A stretch of DNA of 10,763 bases, taken from contig JALOBP010000093.1 in NCBI GenBank assembly GCA_023228295.1, forward strand, positions 1 through 10,763. The letters run 5' to 3'. Each line of letters begins with the position of its first letter. The stretch's first letter is position 1. Below are positions 1 to 5,839 of the stretch, piece after piece. The notes beneath the pieces were generated by a model. That model did not search any database, was not told where the DNA came from, and was given only the letters and a program-made list of their open reading frames with translations. The DNA is from Methanoregula sp. (GTDB taxonomy: Archaea; Halobacteriota; Methanomicrobia; Methanomicrobiales; Methanospirillaceae). Both the position numbers and the translations under genes were made by a program.

Positions 1-590
1 AACCCCGGGTTCTGCTGGCAGGCAGCGATTGCATAGAGCCCATGCCCGCCCCCGATATCAAGGAGTGTTTTTGCAGACCCAAATCCCTCCCAGGCAGTGA
101 TGATTTTCGTGATATCCTGGACTTCCCCCCGGAGAGAACGTTCGGCGAGTGCCCTGAGGAACTGCTGGCTCGGACCGTCGGAAAAACCGGTATTTTTCGG
201 GGCCGTCGCAACCAGGGTTTCTTTCAGGCAGCTCCATTGGCCATGATCATCAGCAGCACTGAGGAACCAGTCTCCCTGGTATGCCGGGCTTTTCTGTACC
301 AGCAGCCGTGTCGCTGTTCCGGTGTTGGTAAACCGGTCATCTTTCGTTGAAAGAAAACCGAGGTCCACAAGTGCCTGGAAAAAACTCCGGGTGAACATGC
401 CATTGATCGACAATGCTTTCCCGATCTCTTCGCGAGGCATGGAACCATGCTCGTCCAGCCAGTCAAACAGGCCAAGCCCGAGAGCTGCCCGGACCACCTG
501 GTAGGTCTTGTATCCATCAACAATCGTATCGATCGAGGAGATCTCATCCCCGGTGTTAATGTCTTTGATTTCTACTTTCATTGAACACAT
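1..590 (-). CDS. SAM-dependent methyltransferase with N-terminal winged-helix/dimerisation domain (3' end beyond window)
   Basis: Only the first 196 codons are inside the window; the gene continues past the left edge. Reading leftward from ATG at 590, residues about 15-100 form a helical, winged-helix-like domain (VVRAALGLGLFDWLDEHG, then an RSFFQALVDLGFLS segment). This resembles the dimerisation domain of plant and bacterial O-methyltransferase-type enzymes. It is followed near residue 180 by the SAM-binding motif I, LLDIGGGHGLYA. The start is supported by a GTGAT ribosome-binding core about 5 bases upstream; a second ATG at 581 is possible. The gene begins 16 bases after the stop of the substrate-binding protein gene, so it is very probably the last visible gene of the transporter operon. 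The methyl acceptor is unknown. This architecture differs from the three other methyltransferases in the window. Confidence 0.85.
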   Translation of the reverse strand, partial: MCSMKVEIKDINTGDEISSIDTIVDGYKTYQVVRAALGLGLFDWLDEHGSMPREEIGKALSINGMFTRSFFQALVDLGFLSTKDDRFTNTGTATRLLVQKSPAYQGDWFLSAADDHGQWSCLKETLVATAPKNTGFSDGPSQQFLRALAERSLRGEVQDITKIITAWEGFGSAKTLLDIGGGHGLYAIAACQQNPG

Positions 591-606
591 AATAATCACA
601 TCCTTG

Positions 607-1707
607 TCATTTTGACGACGGTGAATCCGTCAAAAGAAACGTATCAAATTCCGGATCACTGAGTGAATACCCGTAAAATGTCTGGTAAAAGTCCCGGGTT
701 TCTGTCTTAAGATCGATGTCACTGAACTTTTCCGGGTAGAGGGTTTTTGCAAGCCACAGGATGCCCAGCGGAGATTCCGGTGAAGGACGGTCCCACCAGA
801 ACGCGCCGGTCGGGCAGACATACACCTGCCCGTTCTTTACTGCGCTGATACTGCTGAGCTGGGGATTGTTTTTCACATCATTGACGGTGAAAACGCCTTT
901 GTTCCGGCTGATGATGATGACATCCGGGTTCCATGCAATGATCTGTTCTGCGGTTGTTTCCTGAACCGTTCCCATCTCTTCGGCCACATTGATCCCGCCG
1001 GCAGCGGTGATGAATTCCTGTCCCCACCAGCCGCTTCCGTCAGTACTGCCGAGTTTGCCATTCATGTAGTACACTTTTTTCCGCTGGTCTGCAGGAATCG
1101 TGGAAACGCGGTCCTGTATGCGGGTAAGATGCACGTCCCAGGAGGAGAGCAGGGCGCTGGCTTCCTTCTCTGTGCCAAGCACCCTGCCGATCATGGCAAA
1201 TTCCTGTTTCAAAACGCTCATATTTCCCCGTCCGGTCATGACAGTCACGACAGGAATCCCGCTGTCCCGGATTTTCGTGTTTCCTTTTTCTGAGGTGATG
1301 CTGGCAATCACGAGGTCCGGGTGGAGGGCAACGATCTGTTCGACATTGACATTATCGAAAGAACCGGCATCCGGCACGGTTTCAAAACGGGGCTGGATCA
1401 CCCTGAGCTGGGGCATGATGCACTTGGACGGTTGTGCAACGATCTTGTCAGACCCTCCCATGACCATCACCTCGTGTGTGGCCCCCCCACAGCAGGTTAT
1501 CACGATACGGCTGAGGTTCGCCGGGACTTCTATGGTCCTGCCGGTCATGTCGGTGATCGTGCGTGTCTGGCCCGTCTCCATCGCACTGGAGGTTTTTGGT
1601 ATGAGGAGGATGGTGGCAAGAGCGATGATGAGCCCGATGACAACGATTCCTGCAATTATTTTTCCTGATGTGTTGTTCAATCCAAAACGTTCAGCCTTTT
1701 TTTCCAT
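607..1707 (-). CDS. ABC transporter substrate-binding protein, metal-chelate/cobalamin/oxyanion type (BtuF/FecB/MolA-like)
   Basis: This 366-residue extracellular receptor should deliver ligand to the permease encoded upstream. Residues 16-36 form one hydrophobic segment with no obvious lipobox cysteine, so it is probably held in the membrane by an uncleaved N-terminal anchor, as is common for archaeal binding proteins. The sequence RTITDMTGRTIEVP (49-62) is the classic opening of the periplasmic-binding fold of this family. It is followed by VEQIVALHPDLVIAS (122-136) and, in the second lobe, AEQIIAWNPDVIIIS (253-267). A WWDRPSPESPLGILWLAK stretch (304-321) is typical of archaeal members annotated as iron transporters. 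Cysteines at 72, 73 and 96 lie in the first lobe and could touch the ligand; this is inference. A strong GGAGTGA ribosome-binding site lies 4 bases before ATG 1707. The ligand (Fe chelate, corrinoid, molybdate/tungstate) cannot be decided from sequence. Confidence 0.9.
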   Translation of the reverse strand: MEKKAERFGLNNTSGKIIAGIVVIGLIIALATILLIPKTSSAMETGQTRTITDMTGRTIEVPANLSRIVITCCGGATHEVMVMGGSDKIVAQPSKCIMPQLRVIQPRFETVPDAGSFDNVNVEQIVALHPDLVIASITSEKGNTKIRDSGIPVVTVMTGRGNMSVLKQEFAMIGRVLGTEKEASALLSSWDVHLTRIQDRVSTIPADQRKKVYYMNGKLGSTDGSGWWGQEFITAAGGINVAEEMGTVQETTAEQIIAWNPDVIIISRNKGVFTVNDVKNNPQLSSISAVKNGQVYVCPTGAFWWDRPSPESPLGILWLAKTLYPEKFSDIDLKTETRDFYQTFYGYSLSDPEFDTFLLTDSPSSK

Positions 1708-1788
1708 AATTTCACTCCCTGCAATTTCCGGATGGTTTTCGTGATTGCGACTCGCTGTGAAAAGCCTGGGGATTATCGTCTGGAACCC

Positions 1789-2646
1789 TTACTTCGCTGT
1801 ATTTGCTACAATGACCGGAGTACCCGGATACTCCGGGTGCTGCGTGTCCCGGCACCGGCACTGCCCGGACTTGTGCGGAACGCAAACATGGCGTTCGACA
1901 TCGCGGCTGTACGTGATCGAGACGTCCACCCCGTACGTCTGTTTCAGGTTCTCTTCCGTGACAACATCTTCCGCAAGACCGTAGGCCATGAATGAGCCGT
2001 GCTGCATGATCGCCACGTTGTTGGACGTGAGGAACGCGTGGTCCGGGAAATGCGAGCTCATGATCACGGACAGTCCGTCGCGTGCGAGCCGGTCGATGAT
2101 CTCCAGCACCCGGATCTGGTTACCGAAATCGAGGTGCGACGTCGGTTCGTCAAGGAGCAGGACCTCGGGCTCCTGTGCCAGTGCCCGGGCGATCATGGCG
2201 AGCTGGTACTCCCCGCCGCTGATCTCGTTGACCGGCTTGTCTGCGATCTTACGGATGCCGACAAGATCGATCGCCTCATCGGCTTTCGCATAATCGTCCT
2301 TCCCCGGAGATGAAAAGAGTTCAAGGTGTGGGGCCCTGCCCATCAGGACAAACTCCCGGACCGGGAAAGGAAACACGATCTCGTGGGCCTGGGGTACGTA
2401 GCCAACGATCTTTGCAACGTCACGGTGGTTCAGGGACCGGACATCGCGGTCATGCAGCCGGATCGACCCGGCGCAGAGCGGGTTGAGGTTTGCCAGGCAG
2501 CGGATCAGCGTGGACTTGCCGATCCCGTTCGGGCCGAGGATGCAGAGTACTTCCTCCTCCGCAAGAGAGAACGAGATTTCAGAGAAGATCATCCTCCTGA
2601 GATCATACCGGAAGCCGGCCTGCTGCACGTCAAGGATCATATCCAT
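1789..2646 (-). CDS. ABC transporter ATP-binding protein (FecE/BtuD type)
   Basis: This 285-residue nucleotide-binding subunit powers import through the neighbouring FecCD-type permease. Motifs are intact: Walker A GPNGIGKST (38-46), Q-loop at Q86 in VGYVPQ, signature ISGGEYQ (142-148, with Ile for the usual Leu), Walker B EVLLLDEPTSHLD (161-173) and H-loop H199 in SSHFPDHA. The core family fold ends near residue 250. The last 35 residues are unusual, with Cys255, Cys263 and Cys265 and several His, and might bind metal (inference). ATG 2646 lies inside the last codons of the permease gene, giving a 10-base overlap that indicates translational coupling; GGTGGG directly precedes it. ATG 2640 is an alternative start two codons in. 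The downstream binding-protein gene follows after 81 bases with no clear promoter between. Confidence 0.95.
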   Translation of the reverse strand: MDMILDVQQAGFRYDLRRMIFSEISFSLAEEEVLCILGPNGIGKSTLIRCLANLNPLCAGSIRLHDRDVRSLNHRDVAKIVGYVPQAHEIVFPFPVREFVLMGRAPHLELFSSPGKDDYAKADEAIDLVGIRKIADKPVNEISGGEYQLAMIARALAQEPEVLLLDEPTSHLDFGNQIRVLEIIDRLARDGLSVIMSSHFPDHAFLTSNNVAIMQHGSFMAYGLAEDVVTEENLKQTYGVDVSITYSRDVERHVCVPHKSGQCRCRDTQHPEYPGTPVIVANTAK

Positions 2647-3743
2647 CCCACCGATCTCCTGCTGAGCAGGTATGCGAAGAACGGCGCCCCGATGATCGCG
2701 GTCAGGATCCCGAGCGGGATCTCGGCGCTCGTGAGCATGCGGGCGAGGTCGTCAATAATGAGCATGTAGCAGCCTCCAAGGAGCAGGCAGACCGGCAGGA
2801 GTCTGGTGTAGTCCGGGCCGACCAGCATCCGGCCAAGGTGCGGCACCACGAGACCGACCCAGCCGACAATCCCGGCAATGCAGACCGCGGATGCGGTGAT
2901 CAGCGTTGAGCAGAGAATGATCACCTGAGCCATCCGTTTCGTGTCGATACCCAGCGCCCGGGCCTCGTCGTCTCCTACGGCAAGGAGGTTTATCCGCCAG
3001 CGGATGAGGAGGAGGGCGGCTGTTGCGAGAAGGAAGAGCGGGGCTACCATAACGATATCCGAGTACCGGACCGACGCGAGACTGCCCATCAGCCAGAAGG
3101 TGATGGCCGGCAGTTTCTCGTACGGGTCGGCCACGTACTTGGTGAGCGAGATGAGCGCGGTAAAGAAAGCACCTACGATGATACCTGACAGGACAAGAAT
3201 GAGCGTCGGTGTGTTGCGGTAGAACCGGCTGAGCAGGTATGTGATGGACACAGCAAGGATCCCAAAACCGAACGCTGATACCTGGATCATCATCATGTTC
3301 CACGACAGGAGGATGGCAAGAGCCGCCCCGAAGCCGGCGCCGGATGCAACGCCAAGAATATCCGGTGATACGAGCGGGTTCTTGAAGAGTCCCTGGTAGG
3401 CGGCGCCGGCCACTGAGAGGCCGGCCCCGACAAGGATGGCGGCGATAACGCGGGGCAGCCGGATCTGGTAGATAACATTCTCTTCTGCAGCTATCCATAC
3501 CGGATAGATATGGACGATGTCTGCCGGGAGCAGGTTTACGATTGGGGCTGCAAGCAGAAGGATCACGTGCGACGGGACGACATCATACCTGCCGATAAAG
3601 AGTGAGACGAAGAAGAGCACGGGCAGCAGGCAATAGACCAGTAATGTCACCATAAACGGGGTGACAATCATTTCCCGGAGCTGGGAGGCCGTCTTGTATA
3701 TGTATGCAACTGCGTCGGATCTCCAGGATGAAAGTGCTGTCAT
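2637..3743 (-). CDS. ABC transporter permease, FecCD/BtuC family
   Basis: This 368-residue polytopic membrane protein forms the translocation channel of an importer for iron-siderophore, corrinoid or related chelates. It has the family's usual length and many hydrophobic segments. The hallmark IRLPRVIAAILVGAGLSVAG (94-113) is followed by YQGLFKNPLVSPDILGVASGAGFGA, and a second hallmark, GIVGWVGLVVPHLGRMLVGP, lies in the last quarter just after the expected coupling region. The N-terminus is about 25 residues longer than many homologues. ATG 3743 has an AGGAG ribosome-binding site 8 bases upstream. It is the first gene of the leftward operon (permease, ATPase, binding protein, methyltransferase). 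A motif shared with another promoter lies 39-50 bases upstream. Confidence 0.95.
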   Translation of the reverse strand: MTALSSWRSDAVAYIYKTASQLREMIVTPFMVTLLVYCLLPVLFFVSLFIGRYDVVPSHVILLLAAPIVNLLPADIVHIYPVWIAAEENVIYQIRLPRVIAAILVGAGLSVAGAAYQGLFKNPLVSPDILGVASGAGFGAALAILLSWNMMMIQVSAFGFGILAVSITYLLSRFYRNTPTLILVLSGIIVGAFFTALISLTKYVADPYEKLPAITFWLMGSLASVRYSDIVMVAPLFLLATAALLLIRWRINLLAVGDDEARALGIDTKRMAQVIILCSTLITASAVCIAGIVGWVGLVVPHLGRMLVGPDYTRLLPVCLLLGGCYMLIIDDLARMLTSAEIPLGILTAIIGAPFFAYLLSRRSVGWI

Positions 3744-3760
3744 GAATTTACTCCTTTGGT

Positions 3761-3774
3761 GTGATAGTGCTCAC
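3761..3774. promoter_or_regulatory. Short inverted repeat upstream of permease gene
   Basis: GTGA and TCAC arms are separated by 6 bases (GTGATAGTGCTCAC), 18-31 bases upstream of the permease ATG and therefore close to the expected transcription start. It could be a small operator or part of the leader. The arms are only 4 bases long, so chance is a real alternative. Confidence 0.25.
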
Positions 3775-3781
3775 TTTTTCT

Positions 3782-3793
3782 GATATCGACAAT
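3782..3793 (-). promoter_or_regulatory. Putative shared operator/core promoter motif (ATTGTCGATATC) of the transporter operon
   Basis: Read on the coding strand of the permease gene, the motif is ATTGTCGATATC. It matches ATTGTTGATATC at 5806-5817, upstream of methyltransferase A in the same orientation relative to its gene, at 11 of 12 positions. It sits about 40-50 bases before the ATG, where the archaeal TATA/BRE region would be if the leader is short. Either it is an unusual core promoter element or a regulator site common to these genes. It was found by eye and has not been tested statistically. Confidence 0.4.
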
Positions 3794-3870
3794 AAGAAGA
3801 AGTAAAAAATTCCCGTGGCAGGATTGCATAACAGGAGCATATCTGCCCTGTCCTCAGTGGATACCCTGTC

Positions 3871-4305
3871 TCACTCCTGCGTTATCGGGGTCGGGGCAGG
3901 AGTACATTCCGTTGGGGGGTAACTTATTGCGTTCTTCTTCTTCGTCAGCCAGATGAGTTTGCCTTCGCTAAATGCAAATGCATTCATTCGCAGAATGCGG
4001 ATGTGGGGCGGGACATCGGATGTATCGGCTGCCTGTGGTGTGAGCAGGTACTTTTTTGTCAATGATCCCTGACCATCGGGAAGGGCATTGAGTGTGCTGA
4101 TTAATTCTTCCCTTGGTACCATATCAAAAGAGGCCGCGATGAATGCGGTCTCCACTCCTACCCATTTGCCCCGGGTAATCCTGTAAAAACGCCCGGCCGG
4201 TTTTGTTCCTGCAACCGTCGCGACGTTCCACCCGTCATATTCAGAAAACAGCTGGTGGATATCCCTCTCCGCGAACACTTCCATGACGTCTTTTGACGAG
4301 CCCAT
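3871..4305 (-). CDS. Conserved-looking protein of unknown function
   Basis: This encodes 144 residues from ATG 4305; a TTG three codons earlier (4314) is a weaker alternative start. I do not recognise the family with confidence. Visible features are a helical N-terminus (DVMEVFAERDIHQLFSEYDGW), a central basic/aromatic FYRITRGKWVGVETAFIAAS strand-like region, a KKYLLTPQAAD segment, IRILRMNAFAFSEGKLIWLTKKKNA near the C-terminus, and a proline/threonine-rich tail. The alternation of short strands with a basic aromatic core resembles small archaeal nuclease-like or DNA-binding folds, but no catalytic motif can be assigned. A TATA element (4334-4342) places the predicted transcript start about 7 bases before the ATG, so the mRNA is probably nearly leaderless. 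The gene reads toward the transporter operon and ends 127 bases before its first ATG. Confidence 0.7.
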   Translation of the reverse strand: MGSSKDVMEVFAERDIHQLFSEYDGWNVATVAGTKPAGRFYRITRGKWVGVETAFIAASFDMVPREELISTLNALPDGQGSLTKKYLLTPQAADTSDVPPHIRILRMNAFAFSEGKLIWLTKKKNAISYPPTECTPAPTPITQE

Positions 4306-4333
4306 ATGAATCAAAAATCTGTTGTTCGTCCCA

Positions 4334-4342
4334 CCATATAAG
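4334..4342 (-). promoter_or_regulatory. TATA box for the 144-residue unknown protein
   Basis: On the minus strand the sequence CCAAAACTTATATGG contains an archaeal TATA element preceded by an A-rich BRE-like stretch. Its centre lies about 33 bases before ATG 4305. Archaeal transcription starts about 25 bases downstream of the TATA centre, so a very short leader is predicted, which agrees with the lack of a clear ribosome-binding site. Confidence 0.55.
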
Positions 4343-4382
4343 TTTTGGTTTTTTAATTTACTTTGTACAAAAGTTAAACAAA

Positions 4383-4397
4383 AATTGTTAAATATCG
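4383..4397 (+). promoter_or_regulatory. Variant of the shared AT-rich motif in the spacer before methyltransferase 1
   Basis: AATTGTTAAATATCG resembles AATTGTTGATATCG at 5805-5818 with one extra base. Both are followed by a similar (G)AAATT block and, further on, by AAAAGTAT. This suggests the two spacers hold related promoters or operators reading to the right. No TATA assignment is secure here. The next convincing gene start on this strand is more than 300 bases downstream, so any transcript from here would carry a long leader or a small unrecognised gene. Confidence 0.35.
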
Positions 4398-4409
4398 TGA
4401 AATTTTATT

Positions 4410-4433
4410 GATCAATATACAAAAGTATTGACC
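4410..4433. promoter_or_regulatory. Inverted repeat GATCAATA-N8-TATTGACC
   Basis: Two 8-base arms (GATCAATA and TATTGACC, one mismatch) flank 8 bases. The left arm overlaps a perfect 10-base palindrome, ATTGATCAAT, at 4407-4416. The spacing of arm centres is about 16 bases, more than one helical turn, which could suit a dimeric regulator. It lies about 70 bases upstream of the TATA box of the leftward unknown gene and just downstream of the shared motif. Confidence 0.35.
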
Positions 4434-4530
4434 ATTTCCCGAGGGATGCAGATGAGAAAAATGAGTCACCAGAAAAACACTCCGTTTTGCATTCCCTGCA
4501 ATAACCGGCCTGTCCTGCATGGTTTTTCGT

Positions 4531-4556
4531 CCGGATCAATTCCGATCCCGATCCGG
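4531..4556 (+). other. Stem-loop (CCGGATC / GATCCGG) in the spacer
   Basis: Perfect 7-base arms, CCGGATC (4531-4537) and GATCCGG (4550-4556), enclose a 12-base loop. A T-rich stretch (ATTTTGTTTTTTGTTA) begins about 13 bases later. The layout could be a terminator for a short transcript starting near 4420, or part of a structured leader of the downstream methyltransferase. Confidence 0.35.
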
Positions 4557-4693
4557 CTCCTACAGGGATTTTGTTTTTTGTTATATTGCAAAGACCCGGG
4601 CATTCCGCCAGGCTTAAAATCCAATTGCACCGGTCCCATTCCTTCTCCTCGGAATCATCTCGTACACAAGAATGCCTGGGAAAAAAGACCGGC

Positions 4694-4701
4694 TTAAAAA
4701 T
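4694..4701 (+). promoter_or_regulatory. Weak TATA-like element before methyltransferase 1
   Basis: TTAAAAAT lies 27-34 bases before ATG 4728. With normal archaeal spacing it would give a transcript starting near the ATG. That fits the absence of a well-placed ribosome-binding site; only a TGAT sits about 13 bases upstream. Confidence 0.3.
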
Positions 4702-4727
4702 GACAATTCTTTGATAATCTTCTTACG

Positions 4728-5453
4728 ATGACCGCCAATAACAGATCCTTCAGAACGATTCTCGCCCAGGGAGATGAGGCCCGGCAGTACGACGAGTATG
4801 CGAGAACCATTTTTGCCCGTGTCTACCCGGTCATTGCCGACCAGATCCTTGAACGGACCGGGATCATCGATGGCTCCTGCCTCGAGGTGGGATCCGGGCC
4901 GGCATTGCTGGGAATTGCCCTTGCCCTTTTATCCGATCTCCGCGTGACGGCACTCGACAGTTCACCGAAGATGCAGGCCATCGCATACAAGAATATCCAG
5001 GAGAGGTGTGTGGAGAAGCTTGTGATCCCGGTTACGGGGGATGTCCACGCAATCCCGGCAGCGGATGACATGTTTTGTCTCGTAGTCAGCCGGGGATCGT
5101 ATCATTCCTGGGATGACCTCCCGTCAGCATTCCGTGAAATCTACCGGGTGCTCAGGCCCGGCGGTATGGCTTATGTCGGTGGGGGATACGGTAGCGCCCG
5201 GCTCCGTGACGAAGTGTATGCCAACCGTAAAGAGCATGCGATCCTGGACTTCCCTGGGTATGCCCTTCCGATGCGGTTCCATAAGTTCACGGTCGGTGAG
5301 ATCCAGGCCGCGCTTGATACTGCCGGTATCCGCGATTATCATATCATCAGCGATGATTCAGGGTTCTGGATTCTCTTTAAGAAAAACGATGGAAAAGAAT
5401 CCGGTTTGCAACACCGGCTTCACTTTCACGATGGATTTTTTTTCTCACAATAA
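4728..5453 (+). CDS. Class I SAM-dependent methyltransferase (Methyltransf_11 type), methyltransferase 1
   Basis: This 241-residue soluble enzyme has a Rossmann-like SAM-binding fold. Motif I is LEVGSGPALLGI (52-63), the acidic residue ending strand 2 is D77 in VTALDSSPKM, and GDVHAIPAADDMF (104-116) is the motif II region. RVLRPGGMAYVGGGYG (140-155) is the motif III region typical of small-molecule methyltransferases. A helical lid precedes it (QYDEYARTIFARVYPVIADQIL, 20-41). The acceptor is unknown. The core appears to end near FWILFKK, and the final 20 or so residues (rich in His and Phe, ending FFFSQ) look like translation through a stem-loop and T-tract rather than a folded part. It converges with molbindin 1, whose stop is 63 bases away. 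It is not closely related to methyltransferases A and B. Confidence 0.92.
   Translation: MTANNRSFRTILAQGDEARQYDEYARTIFARVYPVIADQILERTGIIDGSCLEVGSGPALLGIALALLSDLRVTALDSSPKMQAIAYKNIQERCVEKLVIPVTGDVHAIPAADDMFCLVVSRGSYHSWDDLPSAFREIYRVLRPGGMAYVGGGYGSARLRDEVYANRKEHAILDFPGYALPMRFHKFTVGEIQAALDTAGIRDYHIISDDSGFWILFKKNDGKESGLQHRLHFHDGFFFSQ
5401..5443 (+). terminator. Terminator-like stem-loop and T8 run inside the 3' end of methyltransferase 1
   Basis: CCGGT (5401-5405) and ACCGG (5413-5417) form a short stem with a 7-base loop; eight T residues follow at 5436-5443. Oligo-T is the main archaeal termination signal. The element overlaps the last codons of the open frame, which suggests the frame has been extended at its end. 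Confidence 0.35.
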
Positions 5454-5515
5454 TTCCCTGCGAAGGGGTAACATTTGGTCTGCCCGGTTCTGCACCCGGT
5501 ACCGGAAAAAGAGAG

Positions 5516-5543
5516 GTTAATCGATCGCAACCATTACTTCGGA
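5516..5543. repeat. 28-base exact match to 8646-8673 (3' ends of molbindin genes)
   Basis: The stop codon and last codons of the two molbindin genes are identical over 28 bases. Beyond this, only scattered substitutions occur over about 70 bases. T-rich tracts and a CCGG-ACC-GGGT-like sequence beyond both stop codons are also similar, so the duplicated unit seems to reach past the coding region. Confidence 0.9.
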
Positions 5544-5726
5544 GGCCTTTACGACCGCGTAAACCTTCGATCCTTCCTTCAGCTTCAGCTTTTCAGTGGA
5601 GGTTGTGGTGATGGAGGCAACCATTTCACTGCCCCCGGCAATGGTGATAACAACTTCGGTACTGACCGGGCCCTTCTTGAGGGACTTCACGGTGCCCGCA
5701 ATCTGGTTTCGTGCACTGATCTTCAT
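5517..5726 (-). CDS. Molbindin (single Mop/TOBE domain), copy 1
   Basis: This 69-residue small cytoplasmic protein binds molybdate or tungstate and by family precedent assembles as a hexamer for oxyanion storage or homeostasis. The whole chain is one TOBE/Mop domain: MKISARNQIAGTVKSLKKGPVSTEVVI, then AGGSEMVASITTTS, then LKLKEGSKVYAVVKASEVMVAID. ATG 5726 was chosen because GGTGA lies 5 bases upstream and this arrangement is conserved in copy 2. The frame stays open upstream to 5768, but those residues are not shared by copy 2. It differs from copy 2 at 11 of 69 positions, and the last 23 residues are identical. It is divergent from methyltransferase A, with a 113-base shared promoter region. 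Confidence 0.9.
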   Translation of the reverse strand: MKISARNQIAGTVKSLKKGPVSTEVVITIAGGSEMVASITTTSTEKLKLKEGSKVYAVVKASEVMVAID

Positions 5727-5737
5727 GGTTTTCACCA
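5701..5737. repeat. 37-base exact match to 8831-8867 (5' ends of molbindin genes)
   Basis: The first ten codons, the GGTGA ribosome-binding site and a few leader bases are identical in both molbindin genes. The interior of the genes is more diverged. Identical ends around a diverged middle fit selection on the ends or patchy gene conversion after a duplication. Confidence 0.9.
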
Positions 5738-5784
5738 CGCTATCCTTTTTTTCTCGGGCAATAAACATTTGGCTGATAGTAAAA

Positions 5785-5797
5785 AATCCTCAGGATT
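5785..5797. promoter_or_regulatory. Perfect palindrome AATCCTCAGGATT between molbindin 1 and methyltransferase A
   Basis: Six-base arms, AATCCT and AGGATT, flank a single C and are framed by A-rich DNA on both sides. It lies in the divergent promoter region, about 59 bases from the molbindin ATG and 43 bases from the methyltransferase A ATG. That is a suitable position for an operator controlling both genes. Confidence 0.45.
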
Positions 5798-5804
5798 AAA
5801 AACA

Positions 5805-5831
5805 AATTGTTGATATCGTTAAATTGTTAAC
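5805..5831 (+). promoter_or_regulatory. AT-rich shared motif and promoter region of methyltransferase A
   Basis: AATTGTTGATATCGTTAAAT is followed by TGTTAAC, ending 9 bases before ATG 5840. AATTGTT occurs twice here as a direct repeat (5805-5811 and 5822-5828). The ATTGTTGATATC core matches the motif upstream of the transporter operon at 11 of 12 positions. Because the gene lacks a ribosome-binding site and the motif lies 23-34 bases before the ATG, it probably overlaps the TATA region of a leaderless promoter. Confidence 0.45.
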
Positions 5832-5839
5832 ATAAAAGT

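Larger units (their letters stand above)
4434..4727 (+). other. Gene-poor spacer upstream of methyltransferase 1
   Basis: This stretch carries one open frame of about 83-89 codons (start at TTG 4428 or ATG 4446, end 4697). Its translation has no recognisable motif, is rich in Pro, Cys, Asn and Arg, and lacks the codon pattern of its neighbours, so I do not call it a gene. It contains a GC-rich stem-loop (4531-4556) followed by a T-rich run. It may be a long leader, a small RNA or decayed coding DNA. Confidence 0.3.

Noticed and set aside
1100..1744. 214-codon open frame opposite the substrate-binding protein gene
   Set aside because: It is an antisense shadow of a well-supported gene with intact family motifs; the translation shows no recognisable protein features.
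2752..3498. 248-codon frame overlapping the permease gene on the same strand
   Set aside because: It is Arg/Pro/Gly-rich out-of-frame translation of the GC-rich permease gene, which itself has clear FecCD signatures.
4428..4697. Open frame of 89 codons on the plus strand
   Set aside because: It starts with TTG, the composition is unlike neighbouring proteins, it has no motif, and it overlaps a stem-loop. It is described as spacer instead, though a small gene is not excluded.
5727..5768. N-terminal extension of molbindin 1 (MFIAREKKDSVV...)
   Set aside because: Copy 2 lacks it, and in both genes GGTGA is ideally placed for the internal MKISARNQ start.
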